A stretch of 64,000 nt of DNA from Pycnopodia helianthoides (lineage: Eukaryota > Echinodermata > Asteroidea > Forcipulatida > Asteriidae), in NCBI GenBank assembly GCA_032158295.1, contig CM063244.1, positions 28,451,848 to 28,515,847 on the forward strand, in the 5' to 3' direction. Within the stretch, counting starts at the first letter, position 1; each line of letters opens with the position of its first letter. Positions 12,701 to 24,700 of this stretch are shown in pieces. The translations under genes were made by a program, and so were the position numbers. The notes beneath the pieces were generated by a model. The model did no database searches. It was given only the letters and a program-made list of their open reading frames with translations, and was not told the DNA's origin.

Positions 12701-15700
12701 ATTTGAATGGGTTAAGAAATAATGGAAATGTTTCAACATTGTTACAAAAATGATTATTTTTTTTAAAAGTGTAACCTTCCTACCCGTTGATTTTCTTTCC
12801 TTCCTTCCTAACATCCAAACTCTTCCCTCCCGATAACTACCTCTTCTTACTAATATATTCATCCATGCCGACTTTGCCACCCTTTGACCTGTCACTATGG
12901 GAGCATAGGCTGCCAACAGCGAGCAAGCAGTCGTCTTCAAGGAGTCTGTAGAGTGTTTGAGAGTTGAGCTAGCTCAGACTAAACAGGTACTTTCTTTCCT
13001 GTGGGATCGGCATGTTAAATTCACTGTCCGCAGTTTTCTTTTAGGGCACTGCTTTTGGCTTGCTTGGTTTGATTACTTTTGATTTCTTGCACATATTGTG
13101 ACTGTTTCCACGACGTGGTGAGTCCCCACCCACAACCAACATTCCATGCTGTAATGTTGAACTATTTTTCATACTGCTGTTTCGTTTACTGCTAACAGTT
13201 TTCACTTTAAATAATGTTAACTACCAAAATAAAGTTGACGTCTTCAATCATGAAGAACTGTCCATAGTTTTTCATTCTAACAACTGTTTTATTTAGTTAT
13301 TATTTAACTAATTCGTCACTTTGTGAGACCTCACACAAATAATTTGGTCACCAGAAGTTGTTTTATGTCAAAAAAATTTGGTAATGAGACTGGAGGGTTA
13401 AGTGTTCGGGAGTGATAGGTATCAGAATCGAGGATCTGTCAAGTTTTCCACGAATAAAGCAAATTATAGATTGGGGGGAGGGGCCTAGTGGTGCATACCA
13501 GGAGAGGTGCTTGGTGACCCCTCATTAATCCCTGTGAATCAAACCAAGGGGATTTACAGGTAGAACTACCAAACTGTTTGCCTTAGCGTGTTGTATGATT
13601 GATTTCTCATCTCATCTTTCAATTGGGATACTTCCATTGTGCATTACATCATCATGCATGCTCAGAATGACTTGTAATCATTGGCGTACTTGGCTCAAAG
13701 CCTCCAAGTGCTTTGGGTATGTGGTGTTTTCTTTTCCTGTTCCGCATGGCAATAGAAATAAGATTGCGGTCGAAGACAACTTTCTAAAAGATGAAAGATT
13801 TTGCTTTTGGTACCAGTAACCATTTGAATGCTAAGTGAGGGAAGATGACAGTTGTCCAGGTTGACAACCATTTTATTATAACCTCTTTGAAACCATGGCT
13901 TAGGCTTTGGCTGTGACTTTGGCTCTGGCTCAGGCACCTTCTACCTGTTTGAAGTCCTGCACCGCAAGTGTACGATTTGAAACTTACCGACAGAGCCTAA
14001 TCCCAAGCCCAAGCCCCAGCTGTGGTTTCAAAAAGAGCCTGGGAAGAAATGGTGGTTCGGAGAAGAACCGGAGGAGAGTAACTTGATGCTCTGAGCGATG
14101 TACTCTGTTTGACTTGTACAGCAGAGTGTGGATTAAGGGGTGGGCCCGAGCACCTCGCTTCTCCCAACTCTTTTTTTAAGAACTTGCTAAATCTTTTACT
14201 ATCTTTTTCCTTTTGTAAACTTTAAACTTGTGCCACCCCTTATATGATAGCCCTAATCTCACTACAGACCTAAATTTCCATTGCCTGCTGATGTTGTACT
14301 CATAATCATAGAGATCATAGCGACCAGTTACTTTTTGTGTGTTTTGGGGTGTTTTTTGGGGGGTTCCTTTGTTTTTTGTGGGGTTTTTTGAGAAAATCTT
14401 TGGTTCTTCTCAGAACAACACACTCACTATGCGACTTAATACATGGTGTCAACACATGCCTCTATCGTATTGTATCTCCACCGTGCAAACCATTCAAATC
14501 TTTCTTAAGTTCTGGCATCTTCTAAAAATGATTGGTTTCTCTATCCTTAGGTACAAAGTGTAACAGCCGATGAGTGCAACCGATTAAAGGTAATTCTGTT
14601 TCTCTGTTCAATGAAGTTGCTTCTCTATCTAACTTACAAACTTTTCCCCCAAAATAGACCAATCCCCTCCTACTATCAGCGTGTTTCTGGAGACGACCAA
14701 CCCATACCTCACTATACCACAATAGTGGTTTTTTGAGGCACACATGCTGAGGTAGAGAGTAGAGCCTTTGCCCAAAGTGCTTCAATGAGAGTGCTATTAA
14801 GTGGAGAAGCCACCAGCTGTGCTCAATTGCAACTTCCGCATCTACATGCTTTTGATATTCCAAATACCTAAATATATGATACTACATGCACGCACTAATT
14901 CCACTGTAAGCTTCAAAACCACACGAGAAACCCTTATTTTAGCTGTCTGATGTTTGGCAACAGGATCTATACGTGGCAGCTCAGGGTCAGCTAGAAGAGC
15001 TTCAGTTGTCTCACAGTAAGCTATCGGCCGACAAGGAGGACTGCCAGAGCCAGATAGCCGATTGTCTAAATGCCAACACGCGACTCAACGAGACGTTACG
15101 AGAGGTCCAGAATGACAGAGATAACCTCCATAGAGACCTACAGGAAGCCAGAAAGGTAAAACGATCAGGGCCCAGTTTCTTTTGTAAGCACACAACTTGC
15201 TAAGCACAACAAAAAAATGCTAAGCAGAAGTGGTTTACCAGCCAAAATGCCATAGAGTTTACATTGTTGCCAGTGTAGACTGGTCCCCTGTCTTTATCCC
15301 AAAGGATACAGACAGGCACTGGTCTTACAGGCCCAATATTTTCATTGGATAAACATGCAGTGATGTAAGCTTTCCGTGTCCGTGTTATGATTGGTCCGCT
15401 CCGAAGTGACGTAGTTTGTCAGCTACCAACTTTCGATCGTCTGCTGCACGCACATGTTTGCACATGTGATGTACTAACATAAATGTGATGTTGTTTTATT
15501 CACTACGTAATGTGTGTAAAAGACTACGAAACTCGGTGTGAATGGGATTTAAGGTCTAAGGTAAATCTGGCAGGATCCTGCCAGGCGCTCAAGGCCGTTA
15601 TCTAGCGTTATTCACGAGCCTCGATGTGATTCATCGGATGTTCACTCAGGGTATTGCCAGCAGAAAACATTGCCTATTTTCTCAGCAGTATTTTCTTCTC

Positions 15701-18700
15701 CTGGTAAAGCACATGATTCTAACACCTTGTGTTGTCTGTGTATGTGGGCGGTTGACATTGTAAACACTGGGAATGTTCTGTGTGTGTCTAGCTCAATAGT
15801 GTTTATTGTGTTGTGTGCACAATGGATGCACTCAGGGTATCACGCTTGGATGGCCAGGGACAGCCTGGGACAAAAAGGCAATGGAATCAACAAACAAAGT
15901 CACTTTTTTACCAGGGATATTTGTGTCATTCCTTATTCCAGACCTTCGATTCCTTTGTCTGACATGCCAGGATTTCAATAGAACACATTTCTTTCACGTT
16001 TATTTCAATTGTCCTCAGGACCAAGGTAAATGTGAGATTCCAGTATGCTATTGGTGATCATTGGTTGTGGCTCACTGCCTTGGTGACAGCCGAGTCATGC
16101 CAAACAAAGAGGGCTTCCATGCAAGTTTTCAAAAAAAATAAATAATGTAAATCCCAGTGCCAAAGATCACCATGTTTGGAGACTTTACCTCGTTAGTCAG
16201 GGCTGCAGTAATATTCTACTGGATTTTTCACCGAAATTAATTCTGTGGGTAGAACGGTAACAAAAATTGAAAATAGTCAATGGCAACTGGTTAAAGGAAC
16301 ATTACAGAATTGGTAATTGTAAAATATACTTTTGATCACAGATTTACATAAAACTTACACGGTCTAATGATGATGATAGTAGAAAACATCCCTTGAAATA
16401 TTTCTGTCTGAAATGCCATATTTGATGAGAAATGAATAAACTAGTTTTCCGATTGGAGTTTATCGCTCAGTGAGCGTTTTATTCATTTGTTGAACCTATA
16501 TGATTTCATGCAAATGTGTAATCGGTTTTTCACTATTTTCTCGTGACCCAGATGGCCGATCGATCTCAAACTTCTACAGGTTTGTCAGTTTATGTATATG
16601 GTGGATTACATAAAGTGCTTACACTGCCAGCAACTGTTTTGTTAGCAAAAAGCAATTCTGTAATGTTCCTTTAAAGGCAGTGGATGCTTTTGGTAATTAT
16701 TCAAAAAATACATTACCATAAAAACTGACTTGGTAAGCACCTTAGAGCTGCTAATACTTAAAAAACATTGTGAGACGCGACTCCGTCTGAAGTATTAATG
16801 TATTTTTGAGAAAGAGGTAATTTCTCACTAGAGTATTAGAATCTGTTTCTCATGAATTTGAAAAGCACCCAATTCTACACAACGGGTTTTTTTCTTCCAT
16901 TATTTTCTTGCAACTTTGATGACAAATTGAGCCCACATTTTCACAGGCGTGATATTTTATGCATATGTTGGGATACACCAAGTGAGGATACAAGTCTTTG
17001 GCAATTACCAAAAGTATATCCTGCCTTTAACACTGCATAAACTTTGAAAGCTTTTGAGTAATTTTGTTGATCACTTTAACTTGTTGGGTTTTTTTTGTGT
17101 ACAGAGTGCTGAGAAACGAAAGACAATGCTGGATGATCTTGCCATTCAAACTCAGACCATTAAACAACAACATGAATCTGAGATGGGTCGACTCAGTGAG
17201 TCTCATGAGGTAATTCAATAATCTGTGTCTTATCAAGTGATGATACAACAGTGCTTATTATGATACCCCTTACATAGATTATGCCTTGTGATTGGTTTAG
17301 AGCGCATCACATGATATGTCTTATTTTTACTAGAAAGCCGTGCTGATGCAATAAATACACCCATATAATAGAAACCGATGTACTTTACCTACAGCAACCA
17401 ATAAACTATAACCATTAGCAACCAATGTACTTTACCTATAGCAACCAATGTACTATACCTATAGCAACCAATGTACTATACCCTTAACAACCAGTGTACT
17501 CTACCTATAGCAACCAGTGAACTACACCCATAGCAACCAATGTACTTTCCCCTTAGCAACCAATGTACTATACCTATAGCAACAGTATTTCTCGGTTCAC
17601 AAAGGTATATTTTAGTGTATCCTTTGGGGTGCTATAAAATGAATTTTTATTCTTTCACTCGTACTAGTGGTTCAAAATACGACTCCCTTGGTCCCCGGAC
17701 TTGTGCAATAGTGTTTGATAAAATGAATTGTGTTGTTGTGACAATAATTATACAGAAAAGCTCAGTCGCAAAATGGTTTACGTTTATAAAGAGTTGTTTT
17801 CTTTGTATTCTTTCTGGCCTTATGATTTTTTTCTTGTTGCTTTTTTTCAACAGAATGAACGTGACAACCTTAAGCAGCAACTACAAGAACAAACCGTGAG
17901 TAGCTCTCAAGAAACCAAAGGTTTTAAGAGTCAAGTTCCTTGTATTGGCAGATTTGACCCGAAAACTTATATTTAAACTTTAAATAGCTATATTTATAGA
18001 TTCATGAAAGTTAAAAGTTTTCATTTTAGGTATTGCACAAAAGTAGTGCCCAATGATAAGGTCCAGTTAATTAAAAACTCAAAATGAATTATTGTTGAGA
18101 TCTGGACATTATCTCTCATCCATCAGCCATGTACAAACAATTTTACATGTAACATGTATTTTGACCATCTTTCGTGGCATGTGCAAGAGTTCTTGTATGT
18201 ATTTCGTTTTGAAACATCATCATCTGTCAAAATTCGTTTTGAGAAAAAAAATTCTTTACAAAAAATTCTCTCAGCGAAAATCGTGCCGTACATTTTTAAC
18301 ATTGGCGGAAATACAGAATCATTCTTCAGCAAGTTACACAGAAACGCCTGAACTCACCGGGAATGTTTTGTTTCATTTTGTACTCAGAAATTGTGCAGGG
18401 AACTGGAACCGTTGAAAGATCAGCTTGTTGACAGGGAGGCAAAGTTGCAATCACTAGAGGAAACTAGAGGATGGTTCGAGAGACGGCTGGCAGAAACGGA
18501 GGTGAATTACAACAAGCTGAGGAGAGTGCAGCAAATAGTCCTCCCTTTACCCCTGAGCATCTTCTTTTGGTTGCGGTCAGTTGACCGACTGATGTATTAA
18601 TATGCCCCCACACAAATCATTGTGTAGCATGCACAGGCATCTATCTACCATGCTATGCTCTGTTTCCTCCTTTAATGAGGGACAAAGGGTACTGGAATTT

Positions 18701-21700
18701 ATGATTGAATTCTCCCTTTTTCGGGGGGGGGGGTTATTGTAACATTTTTGTTTGTGTGTGAAGGGAGTTTCTGGAAATTTTTTGATGGGGTCTGGACCTT
18801 TCGCCCCTCCCCCCTACTGTAGGGTCCACTAATGACATCTGGAACTTGTTTTAATCTTTCAGGAAGAACTGAAGAATACCAAAGAGTCTCATGAAGACGA
18901 AGTATCAACATTAAATGAGCAGCATTCTAAATCATCACGGGTACGTAGTATGTCGTGGTCGATTGGTCTAGCGGACAGAACTCAGAATGGCAGCCATTTT
19001 GACAATTTTGAAAGTTGCTTGTGTTTCTACCTATAATTTTTTCAAAGGACAATTCTGTAACAACCTGTCACCAAACATCTGTCTCTATGACATACTCTGA
19101 CTGTGTGATGAATTCCATGCTTGTATCATCCAAGGCACTATCCCATCATGCACCTGCCGTACTATGATGAATGAGTGGAAACAATTTGTTTCTTTTTGTT
19201 TTTTTAGGAAATGGAAGAAGAAGCTGCTGAGAAAGAGCTGGAGTTGAATCTAGCACAGGAGCAGAGGCAGAAATTGCTCAATGACGTCGACAAACTCAAA
19301 CAAGTAAACCTTTCTTTTGTTATGTTGAGTTATTTCTGCAACCTGTGGGTTTACCAACTGAGCTGTTCAGCCCCATGTTGGAAGTTTCCCTATTTTGTCA
19401 ATGTTTTTAATGCATTTGAACACATTTTTATGGAAATTGCACAGTATAAATGAATAAATTTATTGACTATGATTTATTTAACAGGAAGCCAAAGATGGTA
19501 TTGAAGAACGAAAGATCGGAGAAAAGAAAGGCTACACTATGGTAATTTTACAGTTTGATTCAAATATTTCCAAATTGCGCTTTGAATTGCTTAGCATGTA
19601 GGTGTCAAAACGCAAGTATTTTGATACAAGCAAATTAAAATAAATTAATCAATTGTTTTATGCAGTCACCTTAATGTGCATTCTATTAAAACATTAGCAA
19701 GATAAAAGAAGATTTGAGAGGGGACCAGTTACTCTAGGACTTAATGCATTTTTCACTGGCTACCAATCCTACCATGCTTTAGCGTGCGCACTGAGTGGAT
19801 AGACCACAAGCATAATTAAACTGCCATCTATTCAAAATATACAAAAAGCCAGACTGGACTTGGTTGTCTATTTAACTGTCAGTGTACAATGCCCCCAACT
19901 GATTGTTTGTTTTGTTTTGGATTGGATTGCAGAGTGTGGGTTCGAATCCCGGTCGTGACACTTGTGTCCTTAAGCAAGACACTTAACCATTATTGCTGCG
20001 TCCTTCGGATGGGACGTAAAGCCGTTGGTCCCGTGTGTTGTTTACTGCACGTAAAAGAACCCAGTGCACTTATTGAAAAGAGAAGGGGTTCGCCCCGGTG
20101 TTCATGGTTTGATTGGCAGCATATTGCGCCACAGCACCTTGTAAACCATTACATGGTGCTATGTAAAGGAACAGGTCTCATACTTCAAAAACGTAGGTCC
20201 ACAATACCTTGCAGGAAAATACTAAATGCTGAAGCGCCTTGAGTGTCACTGAGTGTCAGATATGCGCCCTATATAAGAAGCCATTATTATTGTTTGCTGC
20301 CAGGTGAAGGATCTGAAGAGGCAGCTACGGCAGGAGAGGAAGCGTGGAGACAAACTCCAGGAGAGACTTCAAGAATTCCTGTCTCAGAGTAACCAAGGCA
20401 GAGGAGGCATTGAGGAGCTCTTCCAAGACACCAGCTTTGATGACAGACAGAAATTCGATAGCAGGTAGTTATTTGGTCTTTACCTTTCCAAGCATTCCTC
20501 AATCCTCCTCTGTGAGACTTGGACCCTCACTAAGTGCATGGCCAAGTCCCTTGATGGCTGCTGCACTCAGATGCTCCAGGTGGTCTTCATCGTCATGATA
20601 GAACAGATCATGTGGCTCATCCCTTATCTTGCCTAATAGACCTTATGCATATGACGTCATTTGAGTAGGGCGCCCTCGCCTAGAGGTCAAAAGGAAGATG
20701 TTCATTGGCCAATCCTGTGCGCCGCGCGTACAAATATGTGCATTTCCATTGTTTCATCATCGGTTTACCTCTAAGATGGCGGTCCTGATGACAGCAATGC
20801 ATAAGGTCTATACAAGTTGTAGTCGATCGATGATAACGATTAGAGACGTTTCGATTGTGCACTTTCTTTTAAAGATGTTTATCACTAGGGGCTTGTGCTG
20901 TGGACTGGAATGGTCAAGCACATTGGACTCAAGTTTTATTGGCTGAGTCATCTAGGTGTAGGTTCAAATCCCAGTCATGACACTTGTGTCCCGGGGGGGG
21001 GGGGGCAAACCATTCCTCTTAACGCTAAAGTGTGCTGCGTTCTTTTACTTGCATTATGCATCACGCGGGACCTACGGCTTAACGTCCTTTCCAAAAGACA
21101 AAGCAATTATGTTGAAGTGTCTTGCTCAAGGACACAAGTGCCATGACCTGGACCTGAACCCACACTCTGACAACACTAGAATTTGAGTCTGGTGCACTGA
21201 AATGCTCAGCCACAATGCTACCACAGTTCAATATCTGTACAATTTTTATATTCTGATTTGCAGTAGTGTGTCGTCATGGAGTATGACTGGTCAGATGGCT
21301 AAGGATACCAGTGAGATAGCACCAGTGAGTACCAGTTGATATTGTTGGGCAATTTTTACAGCCAATCTGTTCAACAAATGAAAACAGAAAATGCTAAATA
21401 ACGAAATGGCCCGCCCTTTATTTATGCTGTAACATTTGTTCAATCAGTTGTATTTGATACTAACTCATAGGGAAAAACCCACCCGTACAGGTAGGGACTG
21501 AACACTCTACATAAAGGCGCCAGTCCAGTGTAGGATTCGAACCGGGGTCCACAGAGCTGAAAGGCAAACAAGAAACCATCAAACCAACTTGAATGCCCAT
21601 TGGAATAGGCAAATTGTCTGTTAGGTTGTATTGAAGTTAGGTTGTATTAATCAGCTTGCCATGGTCACACATTGGTAGGTTTGTCATTTACTTTGTGGTT

Positions 21701-24700
21701 ACCTTGCCTGCCCTTCATCTCTGTGGACTCCGGTTTGAATCCAACCACAGAGCCCGAGGACATTGAGGATTGGGTTCTTGGTCCGTTACCTGACCCCGTT
21801 CCATCTGGGTTCCTCTTATTTGAATGCATGATGTCCCAATATCTCAAACAAGATCTTAATAGACTTTCTGCATTGACATCATCCCACCACCATCTTAGAG
21901 GTACATTGATGAAATAATGGAAATGCGAAGTTAAGTACGCACAGCACACTGGATGGGCCAATAAGCAACCTCCTTTTGACCTCTATGTGAGGGCGCCCTC
22001 TGCAATGACACCATGCGCATAAGGTCTATGACCTCACCTTGTTTACATTTAATGAGATTTCTACATTTCAGTCTTTTGGGCAAGTTGCTGCAGTTCTCAA
22101 TGGTCCATACATATTGTTACACTTGATTGCCTTTAATATGTGTTTGTTGATATTTTTAGATGAACTTTGACCCTTTCAGCTTCTGCTGCTGGTCATTTTG
22201 TTTGTATATATACCAATAAATAAAAAAATACAAAAAATACAAAATTGATTAAATGTATCTAAGATTGATAAATTATTACTGTCGATTGCATTAGGTCTAT
22301 TGTCTTTTCATTACTGTTTTTTTTTAATGAACATAAGTTAAAGGCACATTCGTTGCTTGAGAAATACACATAAAATGAAACATTTTCTCTTTTTTCCTGA
22401 TGTGTAGTCTCCGAATGGCTCAATGATGTCAGCAGCGCTGAGTGAGGAGACAAGTGAGCTGATAGCTAGAATGACGGAACTACAAACGGCAAACTGGGCG
22501 CTAGAAGAAAAGGTCAAACCTCTCTCATGGATTGTCATACACAATATGGACTGGCAGTGAGGTCATCAGTGCAGGCCTATGCACCCGGACGGACTATACT
22601 CATAGGCCCTACGGAGGATAGACGTGCGCTAGTGACTAAATTACGGCAGTCCATACCTGTTTTATAACAAACTTATGTGTTTTATAACACACCTCTCGAA
22701 CACAATTTTTATATATATACACACCAGATTTTTATAGCTGAACTGTTTTATTTAAATAAATGATTCATGAGCAAGCTAGTCAGCCACAAGCAGTACATTT
22801 CAACAATTAAAGGACCTCTTTATAGTTTGCCTAGATTCAGTTTTTAGTTGCTGTTCACTGTTCACATCATGAGAGGGCACTGTAACCAGTCCGGTTCAGG
22901 AACTATTTCCCGCAAATTAACGCGTGTGCGGTGTCTGGACGTGCGTTTATTTCACCCTGGCGCAAATTTGATGTACTAGCCTACATTATTGAACCCACGT
23001 TACTATGTTTGAGCCAATCATTTTGCACTGATGGCTTGAAAAAGAACATAATAAAAACAAATTTCTACAATTCTATTGCTCTTGACCACTCTGTACAGGT
23101 TCGGCATCTAGAGGAGAGCAATGGCTGCATGGCAGATGACCTCCTTAAAAAGACAGCCATCATTGAAGCCCATGTCATGGAGAGAAAGGTCATTGGTAGG
23201 TCAAAGTTCAACTTCTTTGCATGAAGTTTGGAGAATTTGATGTCATAAAAAAAAAAATGCACAGTACACAAGCCAATAAGCCATTTTCAGATATGGTGGA
23301 CACGATACTACGACACACTTGGGTTTGGGTAAATCTGTCTGTATATACCTAAACCAAACAGTGCACTCCTATAGTGTCCACCATACCGCAAAAAGGCTGA
23401 TGGGGTTTTCACAGAGACCAACTGTACAAACAGAAGAAACCCATGCACCCAATGCTAGCCTGGAAGATATGGTACTTTGTGGCAGTCTGTGGTACCAGTG
23501 TATCTACCCAATGTACTTGACTTAATCATCACAATAATTATGTTTCCACCATTTTGGGAGTCAGTATCCACGGTGTTATACAATGTTGTGCTCATTTCAG
23601 CTGACAGGGTGTTTAAATACATGCATACCATCCTATTCACATGCAATTTGTCTCCCAAAATGGCCAGTTTGGCAGACAGTAGCCACGTGTGACATTGATG
23701 CAAGGTGTCATTAGAAGGGGTTTTAATACCAGTTCCCTCTTTGTACCTACAATCCAGGCCAACTCTCGCTGGGCCCCAATCCCCCCTTGCCTCTGTCCAT
23801 GCTGGCTCTCATTGTGCGGTCTGCACTCCAGCACGAGATAACATTATTGATGGGGGGAGCAAGAGCAGAGGGGCGGGGAGGGTATAGTTATTGTCAAGTT
23901 TACTCCAGTGCACTCAATAAGCATAAGTCTAGTACAATGACTTGCTTAGTCACATGTCACTGCTTACATTTGAATTCCTCAGACTATAGAGACAGTTGCT
24001 ATGTCACATGATTAGGGGCAAGCTTTTGTATGGCAGCCTCTAGATGAGCAAACCCTGGTACCATTGTGCCGTACGCATTCATTTTGAGTTGTGTATGGGT
24101 GTCCGCAGTCTTTTACGTAACTACGCAAAAGCTTGCCCCGAATCATGTGACATAGCAACTGTCTCTATAGTCTGAGGAATTCAAATTTAAGTGGTAACTT
24201 GCGATTAAGCACGTCATTGTACCAGACAATATTCAAATCTAACTTGCAAATGGCTTATTGACGATGCACTCATATGCATCCAATATCTTTCTCATGATTT
24301 TCACCACATACCAAATGTGGACCACAAAGTTTGTTGAAACCTCACATGCTCACAGTGTAAAGCTACCCATGTAGAGCCCCTTGTCTTCTTGCATCATAAG
24401 CTACATTGTCATTACTGCCGTGAAGTTTTCAGATGACGTCAAAACTGAATTCTTCCAAGGTCAGCCTATGATTAAATAGAATGTCAAGTGCGTCATTGAG
24501 ATAATTAAGAAGCCACTCAGACATGTACAAAATAATTGCAATCTAGTGGTATCAACTTTAATAGAAAGTGCACCTTTTCACACTATAAAAAAATCTCTGT
24601 GTTGGACACAGATCCGATCCATGGGTTATGCATACCTCTGATTTTTCTCATCACTTGGCATTTGCTTAAAGGACAATAGAGAGTGGTATCTGAGGTCTTA

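Noticed and set aside
14522..14863. 113-codon minus-strand ORF overlapping exon 15
   Set aside because: Antisense to a real exon and intron; no family resemblance.
17385..17583. CRISPR-like array
   Set aside because: Units are contiguous with no spacers, in an intron of an animal gene.
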